From Psychroserpens sp. (lineage in GTDB: Bacteria > Bacteroidota > Bacteroidia > Flavobacteriales > Flavobacteriaceae), in assembly GCA_017643165.1 (NCBI GenBank), contig JAEPNY010000001.1, forward strand, positions 992,001 through 1,056,000: DNA of 64,000 bases. The letters are read 5' to 3'. The position numbers were made by a program, and so were the translations under genes. A model generated the notes under the pieces. It saw only the letters and a list, made by a program, of their open reading frames with translations. It was not told the origin of the DNA and did no database searches. Positions 48,019 to 55,435 of the stretch are shown here, one piece after another (position 1 is the stretch's first letter; each line of letters opens with the position of its first letter).

Positions 48019-48264
48019 TTCTTGATTGAACTGCGACCTTAAGGTATCTAATTCATCATCCTTTAGAAAGTCAACATTTGAGGATTTCATAGCTCGTGTT
48101 AAGGCTTTATTTCTTTTTGTATATGCTCTTGTTACTGTACACCACGATAATCTAATAGAAAGCTTAATGCGTTCCCATAAACTGGCTTCACCATATTGAG
48201 ATTTATCACAAATATGATGTGCTTCTTCACATGATATAAATAAAAAACTCTTTTTCATTGTCAT
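48004..48264 (-). CDS. Small protein, likely anti-sigma partner with degenerate zinc site
   Basis: The 86-residue protein has the pattern CEEAHHICDKSQYGEAS, followed by ERIKLSIRLSWCTVTRAYTKRN. This fits small proteins that sit beside flavobacterial ECF sigma factors, whose usual form has a zinc-finger-like HLxxCxxCR; here the His is replaced by Arg (IRLSWC) and the second Cys by Thr (CTVT). It starts 20 bases after the sigma factor stop, on the same strand. A role as regulator of that sigma factor is inferred from context; zinc binding is in doubt. Confidence 0.65.
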   Translation of the reverse strand: MTMKKSFLFISCEEAHHICDKSQYGEASLWERIKLSIRLSWCTVTRAYTKRNKALTRAMKSSNVDFLKDDELDTLRSQFNQELKNQ

Positions 48265-48284
48265 TTAATTTCTATTCTTATAGG

Positions 48285-48836
48285 TTAAAACCAATTGTCT
48301 TCGAGGCAACTAGCCATTGCAGTTCGCGCTCTATGGATGATAACCCATAGGTTAGACGCAGTAATTCCTAATTCATTACATATGGCTTCAGTTTCATAAT
48401 TTAAAATCGTTTTCATTTTAAATACCTGAGCTTGTTTTTCAGGAAGTTTGCCTAAACAATTATAAATCGCATCACCTAATTCGCTATTTTCAAGATTGTC
48501 TTCTGCTGTTTTATCGAAAGGATCAGCAACACGTTCTTCAAGCCAATCACCTTCACTTTCTGAATCACTGTAATTAATTCTAACTTCTGCTTTACCCTTG
48601 TTAGAGTTAATTTTACGATAGTAATCAATGATCTTACGTTTCAAAATAGAAATAAGCCAAGTACGCTCACTGGCATCTCCTTTGAAATTTTTCATAGATT
48701 TTAGTCCAGCCATAAATGTATCTTGAACAAGGTCTTTTGCAATTTCTCTATCATTAACGCGTGAAATGGTATAATTGAAAAGATAGTCTGAATACAGATT
48801 AATCCACTGATTAGGGTCTATAACGTGTTTTGGCAT
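48285..48836 (-). CDS. ECF-type RNA polymerase sigma factor
   Basis: The 183-residue protein has region 2 (YLFNYTISRVNDREIAKDLVQDTFMAG, then RTWLISILKRKIIDYYRK) and region 4 (LPEKQAQVFKMKTILNYETEAICNELGITASNLWVIIHRAR) of extracytoplasmic-function sigma factors. It directs RNA polymerase to a stress or envelope regulon. The small gene downstream is a likely anti-sigma partner. A -7 box lies 21 bases upstream. Confidence 0.87.
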   Translation of the reverse strand: MPKHVIDPNQWINLYSDYLFNYTISRVNDREIAKDLVQDTFMAGLKSMKNFKGDASERTWLISILKRKIIDYYRKINSNKGKAEVRINYSDSESEGDWLEERVADPFDKTAEDNLENSELGDAIYNCLGKLPEKQAQVFKMKTILNYETEAICNELGITASNLWVIIHRARTAMASCLEDNWF

Positions 48837-48857
48837 TATTTTCTAAATAATTGAACT

Positions 48858-48865
48858 CAAAAATA
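48858..48865 (-). promoter_or_regulatory. Promoter -7 box TATTTTTG for the sigma factor gene
   Basis: Exact match on the minus strand, 21 bases before the ATG at 48836. It lies in the 41-base gap after the epimerase gene. Confidence 0.5.
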
Positions 48866-48877
48866 AGTAATTCTCAA

Positions 48878-49780
48878 TTAATCACGCAATAAATCTAATA
48901 GGGCGTCATCTATTTTATCAAATCTAAATTCAAAACCACTTTCGAGTAATCGTGACGGCAGTACAAATCTGCTTTTTAACACTAATTCTTCTTCGGTTTG
49001 CATAAGTCGTGCACCAAGTTTAACTAACCATACAGGCTGTCCAATTCCAAACGGGACTTTCTTAACGATTCGAAGCTGTTTCATGAGAGAGTTATTACTT
49101 ACAGGATTAGGACTGCTCAGGTTGAAAACACCAGTAAGACTTTGGTCTATGATAAGATATTCGATAGCTCTAGCGAAATCAAGTTCATGGATCCAACTCA
49201 CTTTTTGCTTTCCGTTGCCATTTCGGCCGCCTAATCCCAAACTTGTTAATTGACTTAAAGGTTTCAAGGCGCCACCCTGTTTTCCAAAAACTATTGATGT
49301 GCGTAATATAATTTTTCTGGTTTTTGGATTGACAATACTATTAAATGCTGCTTCCCATGATTTAGCAATATTCATAGAGAAATCATTACCTATATCACCA
49401 TTATGTTCATTCATTGCTTTGTCCAAAGAATGTTTATATATAGTTGCTGTAGATGTATTGATCCAGGTTTTAGGTGGATTGTCACATAAATTTATAGCGA
49501 GCCCTAATACGTTTGTAGAATCAATTCTTGAATCATAGATGGCCTTTCTGTTCGTATCGTTATAACGACAGTCTACCGATCTTCCACTGAGATTAATCAA
49601 TACGTCGGTGTGTTCTAAGTATTGCGTCCATTTCCCTAATGTTTTACCGTCCCAATACAGATCATTATCAAATTTGGGATGACGCGTCAAAGTATAGACT
49701 TTGTATGCCTTTTGGGTAAAATATGATTTGAGAATTTGTCCGAGGAATCCGCTTCCACCTGCGATTACAACTGTTTTCAT
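48878..49780 (-). CDS. TIGR01777-family NAD(P)-dependent epimerase
   Basis: The 300-residue protein starts with a Rossmann loop VVIAGGSGFLGQILKSYF and has YWDGKTLGKW, INLSGRSVDCRY and KVPFGIGQPVWLVKLGARLM, matching TIGR01777 (YfcH-like) short-chain dehydrogenases. The substrate is unknown. The ATG at 49780 makes an ATGA overlap with the stop of the thiol-disulfide gene; a longer start at 49816 would intrude further and is not used. It is the last gene of the GbsR-headed operon. Confidence 0.86.
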   Translation of the reverse strand: MKTVVIAGGSGFLGQILKSYFTQKAYKVYTLTRHPKFDNDLYWDGKTLGKWTQYLEHTDVLINLSGRSVDCRYNDTNRKAIYDSRIDSTNVLGLAINLCDNPPKTWINTSTATIYKHSLDKAMNEHNGDIGNDFSMNIAKSWEAAFNSIVNPKTRKIILRTSIVFGKQGGALKPLSQLTSLGLGGRNGNGKQKVSWIHELDFARAIEYLIIDQSLTGVFNLSSPNPVSNNSLMKQLRIVKKVPFGIGQPVWLVKLGARLMQTEEELVLKSRFVLPSRLLESGFEFRFDKIDDALLDLLRD

Positions 49781-50601
49781 AAAAAGAGGATTAATAAGGT
49801 GATCAATACGAGACATCTATACAGTATCCACATCAAGGAAAGATATTTAGGCAATTTTAATATCGAGACTCTTCGAACATGCTCAGCAAACATGAATACT
49901 ATCGTTAATACGAACCAATGTAAGTTGAGAAATTCAGGTATATGTAACAATGTGTTTAATAAGAGTACTAGAATTAACAGCAGCACACCCATCGTGGAAA
50001 CTGTCATGAGATGACCAATATAATTTACAACCTCAATAGAAGATCTTTTCGCAATAAATAGCCCTTGAAAACCGATTAATCCCAAGGTCAGAACACCAAT
50101 AACTGTCAATGGTAATTTAGGAGTCCACGTAAATAGCTGCATGTAAGAATGGACTGTAAAAGTTGCTGCTATAACTGTTAATACGATATAAACGACTCTA
50201 TAGCTTAAATTAAAACTAGGAACACATTGCGGTGCTTTGGCTGCAGCAGGATTAGGCATGATTACTTTCCTATTATAGGAGATAAATGAATACAATTTGC
50301 GCAAAGCGAAATGTATAGGAGGAATGTTACCTATGGTTTTAATAATTGGAAATCGATGTCCGATAACCTTTAACAGACTATCTATACCATAGGTTACGGT
50401 ATTGTTACGATTGTCAATTAATGCGATCTCGTTAGATGCACGATCAACATCTAGTATGGTTTCATCTAATGTTGATATTTCGGCAAATGATTTTCGTCCA
50501 TTTTCATCTAACATTCCAGTTTTAATAAATCCGGAAGTATACGCTTGACATAGCGGACAATCTTCATCGTAGAGTAAGGTTTGATGTTCAAGTGTTTTCA
50601 T
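49777..50601 (-). CDS. DCC/DUF393 thiol-disulfide domain fused to membrane domain
   Basis: The 274-residue protein has an N-terminal DUF393 (DCC) domain with the motif LLYDEDCPLCQAY (CxxC at about residues 15-18), typical of a redox-active thiol pair, and a C-terminal half (from about residue 130) of about four to five membrane helices. It may pass electrons or disulfides at the membrane. It is coupled by 4-base overlaps (ATGA) to both neighbours, so it belongs firmly to the GbsR operon. Confidence 0.8.
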   Translation of the reverse strand: MKTLEHQTLLYDEDCPLCQAYTSGFIKTGMLDENGRKSFAEISTLDETILDVDRASNEIALIDNRNNTVTYGIDSLLKVIGHRFPIIKTIGNIPPIHFALRKLYSFISYNRKVIMPNPAAAKAPQCVPSFNLSYRVVYIVLTVIAATFTVHSYMQLFTWTPKLPLTVIGVLTLGLIGFQGLFIAKRSSIEVVNYIGHLMTVSTMGVLLLILVLLLNTLLHIPEFLNLHWFVLTIVFMFAEHVRRVSILKLPKYLSLMWILYRCLVLITLLILFL

Positions 50602-50960
50602 GATTTTTGAATTAAATAGAGAATTCTGATAAAAAAAGTTGCAATCAACATGGGCGCTATTATCATTAAAATAATGGCAAATACTTTGTTAACGTCAGAA
50701 ATAATAGAGCCTTCAATAAGTAATAACAAGCCAACCATTGTTGGAATATAGATCAAGACAGATAACCAATAATACCCTATAAAGGATCGAACTTTCTCAC
50801 TATAATTATTACTCATAGTGGCTAAATGAAGTCCCAATACAAATTGAAATATCCCAAAGAAGAACTGACCAATCAAGCCATAGAACGTATAAGATTCAAT
50901 GAGATAGCTTAATAGAATCAAAGCATAAAAAATTGCGTTGATATAGAACAGAATTCTCAT
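50598..50960 (-). CDS. Small four-helix membrane protein
   Basis: The 120-residue protein is almost wholly hydrophobic, with about four helices and no known motif. It shares a short stretch (a YGL followed by Q-hydrophobic run) with the upstream 95-residue protein, suggesting distant relatedness. Its stop overlaps the ATG of the thiol-disulfide gene. An inverted repeat (50977-50998) lies exactly 16 bases before its ATG. Confidence 0.7.
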   Translation of the reverse strand: MRILFYINAIFYALILLSYLIESYTFYGLIGQFFFGIFQFVLGLHLATMSNNYSEKVRSFIGYYWLSVLIYIPTMVGLLLLIEGSIISDVNKVFAIILMIIAPMLIATFFIRILYLIQKS

Positions 50961-50976
50961 AACAGTATAGTTTTAA

Positions 50977-50998
50977 ACTTTCAGAAAAAATTGAAAGT
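50977..50998. promoter_or_regulatory. GbsR-type operator candidate 3 (ACTTTCA-N8-TGAAAGT)
   Basis: The 22-base inverted repeat has perfect 7-base arms and an 8-base spacer, identical in arms and spacing to 51304-51325 and 51874-51895. It starts 16 bases upstream of the ATG at 50960 and two bases after the stop of the preceding gene. Confidence 0.7.
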
Positions 50999-50999
50999 A

Positions 51000-51287
51000 T
51001 TATTTAAATTTTTTAAAATGTATGACGTAGGTTAATAATATAATTAAGCTTGGTGGTATAATATATAGCCATTGCCATTGAATGATCTTATAATCCCAAA
51101 TACAAAAGAATGCCAAGACAGTTCCGAAATAAACCCATAATAATTTTTCTTTAGGACGTGCCGCAAATATTAGGATTGCTGCGATAACTTGTAATAGTCC
51201 AGTCATTGGTAATCCATAAAGACCAAGCAACAGAAAGAGTAGTGCAATTATATTTACCACTTTTGAAATTTTAATAACTGTTTTCAT
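51000..51287 (-). CDS. Small three-helix membrane protein
   Basis: The 95-residue protein has about three helices (NIIALLFLLLGLYGL, LLQVIAAILIFA, IIPPSLIILLTYVI) and a basic C-terminus. No family recognised. ATG at 51287 is chosen over a TTG at 51311 because the operator repeat (51304-51325) overlaps the longer form and because the operator then lies 16 bases before the start, the same as for the next gene. Confidence 0.7.
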   Translation of the reverse strand: MKTVIKISKVVNIIALLFLLLGLYGLPMTGLLQVIAAILIFAARPKEKLLWVYFGTVLAFFCIWDYKIIQWQWLYIIPPSLIILLTYVIHFKKFK

Positions 51288-51303
51288 AATATTTAGTTTT
51301 TGA

Positions 51304-51325
51304 ACTTTCAAAAAAAATTGAAAGT
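51304..51325. promoter_or_regulatory. GbsR-type operator candidate 2 (ACTTTCA-N8-TGAAAGT)
   Basis: The arms are identical to the other two copies. It sits 16 bases upstream of the ATG at 51287 and 19 bases after the gbsR-type stop. With copy 3 it shares the flanking bases AATACTTTCA and an A-rich spacer, as if the leader had been duplicated. Confidence 0.7.
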
Positions 51326-51344
51326 ATTAGTTAAATAAAAAAGT

Positions 51345-51848
51345 CTACTTTATTAACTTGAGTATCGACTTTGTAACCCAATTTTGTTTATGATTCACCA
51401 TTTTATTGATCATGGCATCTGCTGTTTCAGTAAGTTCATGTAAGGCTTTGGTTTGTTTTATAAGTTCATTTGTCTTTTCAGTGCCATCATCTTCAATAGA
51501 AGACACGTCCTTTAATATTTTAATCACAGGTTGTATTTCTCTTCGGCTGCGTTCTTTCGCAATTACTCTAGCTAACTCCTGAACATCTTTTTCTGTTTGA
51601 AAGTACTCTCGACGTTCACCTGGAATGATCTCTTTAGTCACAATGCCCCAATCGATTAACTGTCGCAAATTCATACTGGTATTACCTCTAGAAATCTGAA
51701 GTTCTTTCATTATCTCTTCCATTGATAATGGTTTAGTAGAAATAAATAACAAGGCTTGAATCTGCGCCATGGCCTTATTAATTCCCCATAATGAGCCTAA
51801 ACTTCCCCAGGTACTTATGAACTTTATTTTTGCTTCTTCATATTTCAT
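51345..51848 (-). CDS. GbsR/MarR-family transcriptional regulator
   Basis: The 167-residue protein has the GbsR start FISTWGSLGSLWGINKAMAQIQALL and a winged helix-turn-helix with recognition helix MKELQISRGNTSMNLRQLIDWGIV (residues ~45-70), then an ERREYF wing. GbsR regulators are repressors of their own operon and of osmolyte genes in Bacillus; the ligand here is unknown. It heads a five-gene run, with a perfect palindrome over its own promoter, so autoregulation is likely. The ATG begins 4 bases after its -7 box. Confidence 0.85.
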   Translation of the reverse strand: MKYEEAKIKFISTWGSLGSLWGINKAMAQIQALLFISTKPLSMEEIMKELQISRGNTSMNLRQLIDWGIVTKEIIPGERREYFQTEKDVQELARVIAKERSRREIQPVIKILKDVSSIEDDGTEKTNELIKQTKALHELTETADAMINKMVNHKQNWVTKSILKLIK

Positions 51849-51852
51849 AGGT

Positions 51853-51881
51853 CAAATATACGAATAATTTTAAACTTTCAA
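51853..51881 (-). promoter_or_regulatory. gbsR promoter, TTG-N18-TATATTTG, overlapping the operator
   Basis: On the minus strand, -33 TTG is at 51881-51879 and the -7 box at 51860-51853. The TTG lies within the palindrome at 51870-51899, so a bound regulator would block polymerase. The ATG at 51848 follows the box by 4 bases: a probable leaderless transcript. Confidence 0.6.
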
Positions 51882-51899
51882 TAATTATTGAAAGTTTAA
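51870..51899. promoter_or_regulatory. GbsR-type operator candidate 1, perfect 30-base palindrome
   Basis: The core is ACTTTCA-N8-TGAAAGT (51874-51895), and the symmetry extends perfectly to 30 bases. It covers the -33 box of gbsR and lies between gbsR and the divergent T9SS gene at 51944, so it could control both. Confidence 0.75.
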
Positions 51900-51914
51900 T
51901 TTCTAACATTTTAT

Positions 51915-51922
51915 TATATTTA
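51915..51922 (+). promoter_or_regulatory. Weak -7 box TATATTTA upstream of the T9SS gene
   Basis: One mismatch from TAnnTTTG, 21 bases before the ATG at 51944. It begins 15 bases after the palindrome, so a regulator bound there would contact the promoter's upstream part. Confidence 0.35.
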
Positions 51923-51943
51923 CTATAACCAGTTAACAAAACC

Positions 51944-52654
51944 ATGAAACACAAATTACTTTGTATCATACTTACTTTAGTAACAACATTGTCGTTTGCA
52001 CAAATTGAGTTACAACCAAATCCGAGTAATATTAATTCGGGAACGCTTACCTTTAAGTATGGTGAGTTTGGTGATTATTCTATCTTCGATCCGCTAGGTA
52101 ATCCGAATTTATACCTCTATACAGGTTTACAAACAGATGCTGACCCCTTAACATGGGATTATAATGATGGTGAATTTACCTTGGCCAATCTTGGGCAAAT
52201 GATTCCTTTAAACTTTGATGGTGGATTGGGTTATTATGTGGCTACATTTAATCCGGCTACACGTTCTTATATCGAAGAGCTAACACAAAACTTAACTACG
52301 ATTCCAGACGGTACAGAAGTATTTGATTGGTATTTTTTAATAACAACGAACGACTTGTCACGTCAATCGGCAGATCTTAGAGGTAGCGATTATGGCTTCG
52401 GTTCTGATATATTATCCGTTAATGAAATAGAACTTGAAGATGAGATGGTCGTTGTAAAAGGCGATATTAAGTTTTACAAAGATGGTTCCTATCTTATTGA
52501 GACTTATGATATGTTAGGCAAACAAATTGCTTTAGATACCTATGTCGTTGTCGGACAATCAACTTATAAGTTGCCTGTATCTTCTAACGGACTTTACATT
52601 GTGAAAGTAACATCAGGTGAAGCCGTTAAAACCTTAAAAGTTTTAAAGCAGTAA
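51944..52654 (+). CDS. Secreted T9SS cargo protein of unknown function
   Basis: The 236-residue protein has a signal peptide (to SFAQ, about residue 20), a ~140-residue domain of unknown type with many Asp, Tyr and Trp, and a C-terminal type A T9SS sorting domain (from about residue 165; YDMLGKQI, then YKLPVSSNGLYIVKVTSG). It is exported through the type IX system to the surface. It diverges from gbsR with the operator between, and its stop is 4 bases from the M3 peptidase gene. Confidence 0.8.
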   Translation: MKHKLLCIILTLVTTLSFAQIELQPNPSNINSGTLTFKYGEFGDYSIFDPLGNPNLYLYTGLQTDADPLTWDYNDGEFTLANLGQMIPLNFDGGLGYYVATFNPATRSYIEELTQNLTTIPDGTEVFDWYFLITTNDLSRQSADLRGSDYGFGSDILSVNEIELEDEMVVVKGDIKFYKDGSYLIETYDMLGKQIALDTYVVVGQSTYKLPVSSNGLYIVKVTSGEAVKTLKVLKQ

Positions 52655-52658
52655 GTTC

Positions 52659-54692
52659 TTATTTCTCTATTAATCCAGCACGTCGTAACAAGGCTTCAGG
52701 CTTAGGTTCCTGACCTCTAAAACGTTTATATAAGGTCATTGGGTCTTCAATACCACCTTGAGAGAGAATATGATTCTTAAATTTTTCGGCTACTACTTTA
52801 TTAAATACACCTTTTTCTAGGAAGTACTCAAAAGCATCTGCATCTAAAACTTCAGCCCATTTATAACTGTAGTATCCTGAACTGTATCCTCCTTGAAATA
52901 TATGAGAGAAAGATGTACTCATACAATTTTCAGAAACATCAGGATACAATTTCGTTTGTTCAAAGGCCTTTAGTTCGTGGGCTTTCACATCAGAAATGTT
53001 TGTTGGATCCTGTCCGTGCCAAGACATGTCTAATAATCCGAAACTTAATTGTCTTAGTGTTTGCATGCCTTCATGGAAGGTTGCTGAAGCTTTAATTTTA
53101 GCGATGAGGTCCATCGGAATAACTTCACCAGTCTCGTAATGTGTAGCAAATAACTCTAAAGCTTCTTTTTCATAACACCAGTTTTCAAAAATTTGACTAG
53201 GAAGTTCTACAAAATCCCAAAATACGCTAGTGCCAGACATACTTGGATACGTCGTGTTTGCGAGCATTCCGTGTAAAGCATGTCCGAATTCATGAAATAA
53301 GGTTGTCACCTCATTAAATGTTAGTAAAGACGGTTTACTTTTGGTTGGCTTTGTGAAATTACATACTATAGAAATATGCGGTCTGTCATTAAGTCCGTTC
53401 TTAATACATTGAGGTTTGTAAACAGTCATCCATGCGCCATTACGTTTTCCAGCTCTAGGAAAAAAATCAGCATAAAAAATAGAGACAAGGTTTCCTTTTA
53501 AATCGGTTACCTTATAGGTTAAGACGTCTTCATGATATTTATCAACCAAATCCACTTCTTCAAATTTGAGATCGTAAAGACGCTCAGCGATTGTAAAAAC
53601 ACCATCTATGACGTTTTCTAGTTTGAAATAAGGTTTTAACTGCTCATCGTCAAGACTGAATAATTTTTGCTTTAATTTTTCAGAATAATACGCAGCATCC
53701 CATTTCTGTAGCACATCAATCCCATCTAGATCTTTCGCAAATGCTTCAAGGTTTTTAAATTCTTGTACAGCGGCAGGTTTAGCTTTGTCAAGAAGATCGT
53801 TTAAGAAGGATTCTACTTTAGCCGGAGACTTTGCCATGCGCTCTTCTAATACAAAATGCGCATGCGTTTCGTAACCCAATAGATTGGCACGTTCATGACG
53901 TAATTTAGCTATTTGAAGCACATTAGACTGATTGTCCAAATTATCATTCTTAAAGGCTTTTGCACCTGCAGCAAAGGCAAGTTTTTTGCGCAGTTCACGA
54001 TCATCAGCATAAGTCATAAAAGGTATATAACTTGGATAGTCTAACGTTATTAACCATCCGCTTTTACCTTTTGATTCGGCTAATTGCTGAGCTGCCTCTT
54101 TTGCACCTTCAGGCAAACCAGCTAATTCAGCTTCCTCTGTAATATGCATTTCAAAAGCATTTGTTTCGGCTAGCACATTTTCTCCAAACTTAAGTTTAAG
54201 TTGACTTAAAGATTTATCGATTTCACGTAATCGTGATTTCTTATCTTCAGGTAGATCAGCACCATTTCTAGAAAAGCTCTTGTATTTTTTGTCAAGTAAT
54301 GTTTTTTGTTCGGTATTGAGGTTTAAGGAATTACGTTGTTCGTAAACTGTTTTTACGCGCTTAAATAAGTCTTCATTTAAAGTGATGTCATTACTAAATT
54401 CAGAGAGTAGTGGAGACACCTCTTGCGCTATGCTTTGAATGGCTTCATTTGTTTCGGCACTGTTGAGGTTGAAAAATATGCTTGAAATTCTATCCAACTC
54501 TTCGCCAGAATAGTCTAAAGCCTCAATAGTATTTTCGAAAGTTGGCGCATCTGCATTAGCTACAATGGCGTCTATTTCAGATTTTGCTTTTTGAATTCCT
54601 AATATAAAAGCGGGTAAATAGTCTTCATCTTTTATTTCTGAAAAGGGAGCCGTTTCAAATGGCGTTTTAAATTTGGAGTTTAAGATATTCAT
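52659..54692 (-). CDS. M3-family metallopeptidase (Dcp/oligopeptidase A-like)
   Basis: The 677-residue protein has the zinc motif LFHEFGHALHGML and the third ligand glutamate in FWDFVELPSQIFENW. Length and the N-terminus (FKTPFETAPFSEIKDEDYLPAF) match peptidyl-dipeptidase Dcp or oligopeptidase A, which cut short peptides, usually in the cytoplasm or periplasm. No signal peptide is visible, so it is likely cytoplasmic. It stands alone upstream of purE, with a 255-base gap. Confidence 0.88.
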   Translation of the reverse strand: MNILNSKFKTPFETAPFSEIKDEDYLPAFILGIQKAKSEIDAIVANADAPTFENTIEALDYSGEELDRISSIFFNLNSAETNEAIQSIAQEVSPLLSEFSNDITLNEDLFKRVKTVYEQRNSLNLNTEQKTLLDKKYKSFSRNGADLPEDKKSRLREIDKSLSQLKLKFGENVLAETNAFEMHITEEAELAGLPEGAKEAAQQLAESKGKSGWLITLDYPSYIPFMTYADDRELRKKLAFAAGAKAFKNDNLDNQSNVLQIAKLRHERANLLGYETHAHFVLEERMAKSPAKVESFLNDLLDKAKPAAVQEFKNLEAFAKDLDGIDVLQKWDAAYYSEKLKQKLFSLDDEQLKPYFKLENVIDGVFTIAERLYDLKFEEVDLVDKYHEDVLTYKVTDLKGNLVSIFYADFFPRAGKRNGAWMTVYKPQCIKNGLNDRPHISIVCNFTKPTKSKPSLLTFNEVTTLFHEFGHALHGMLANTTYPSMSGTSVFWDFVELPSQIFENWCYEKEALELFATHYETGEVIPMDLIAKIKASATFHEGMQTLRQLSFGLLDMSWHGQDPTNISDVKAHELKAFEQTKLYPDVSENCMSTSFSHIFQGGYSSGYYSYKWAEVLDADAFEYFLEKGVFNKVVAEKFKNHILSQGGIEDPMTLYKRFRGQEPKPEALLRRAGLIEK

Positions 54693-54882
54693 GGGTAAGT
54701 AAGTGTTTTCTTATTTACAATTTAGTAATATAAGTTTAACGTGAAATTTCTTTCAAAAAATGACTTTATTCGTTTGTTAATCAGAGTTATGAGCACAAAT
54801 TGTTAATATCTCTTTGATCATTAACTAATAGTTAAGAAGCTAATCTCGATTTAATTATTATTTTTGCCTCATTATTAGAACT

Positions 54883-54948
54883 TATTTTTGTAAGATTTAG
54901 TAAGAATTGATTAATAGCTCTAAAACCTCGTGATTTCACGGGGTTTTT
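54883..54948 (+). ncRNA. Candidate small RNA between the M3 peptidase and purE
   Basis: A -7 box TATTTTTG (54883-54890), with a second at 54859-54866, is followed within 30-60 bases by a perfect hairpin with a T-run (54922-54949), on the plus strand. A TTG at 54864 is 16 bases before the second box. Transcripts starting near 54895 would be about 55 bases. No protein is encoded. The rest of the 255-base gap (54693-54858) shows nothing else I recognise. Confidence 0.35.
54922..54947. terminator. Intrinsic terminator at the end of purE, works both ways
   Basis: An 11-bp stem (AAAACCtCGTG / CACGgGGTTTT, one T-G pair) with a 4-base loop. On the minus strand it follows the purE stop at once and ends in a short T-run; on the plus strand it ends in TTTTTT. 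Confidence 0.8.
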
Positions 54949-55433
54949 TATGCTTTTAAATCTTTTGAAGAATCGATAACTTTTGCCTTTAATCCTTCTT
55001 TATACATTAAGATTGATTCTAATACATCTGGGTCTGAAGCTCCAATAATTTGAGCAGCTAAAATACCTGCGTTTTTTGCCCCATTTAATGCTACTGTGGC
55101 CACTGGAACACCCCCAGGCATCTGTAAAATGGATAATACTGAATCCCAACCATCAATTGAATTACTGCTTTTTACTGGAACACCAATTACAGGTAATGGT
55201 GACATAGAGGCAACCATTCCGGGTAAATGTGCGGCGCCACCAGCGCCAGCAATAATAACTTTAATGCCACGTTGATGAGCATTTGTACTAAAATCATATA
55301 GTTTATCTGGTGTGCGATGCGCAGAAACTATATCAACTTCGACTTCAATTTTGAATGTTTTTAAGATGTCAATAGCATCTTGCATGACAGGAAGATCACT
55401 TTTGCTTCCCATAACAATGGCAACTTTACTCAT
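54948..55433 (-). CDS. purE: N5-carboxyaminoimidazole ribonucleotide mutase
   Basis: The 161-residue protein starts with VAIVMGSKSDLPVMQDAI, the PurE substrate-binding loop, and has SAHRTPDKLYDF and AGAGGAAHLPGMVAS. It converts N5-CAIR to CAIR in purine synthesis. It follows purK by 2 bases, so both enzymes of this step are one transcript, ended by the terminator at 54922-54947. Confidence 0.93.
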   Translation of the reverse strand: MSKVAIVMGSKSDLPVMQDAIDILKTFKIEVEVDIVSAHRTPDKLYDFSTNAHQRGIKVIIAGAGGAAHLPGMVASMSPLPVIGVPVKSSNSIDGWDSVLSILQMPGGVPVATVALNGAKNAGILAAQIIGASDPDVLESILMYKEGLKAKVIDSSKDLKA

Positions 55434-55435
55434 AA

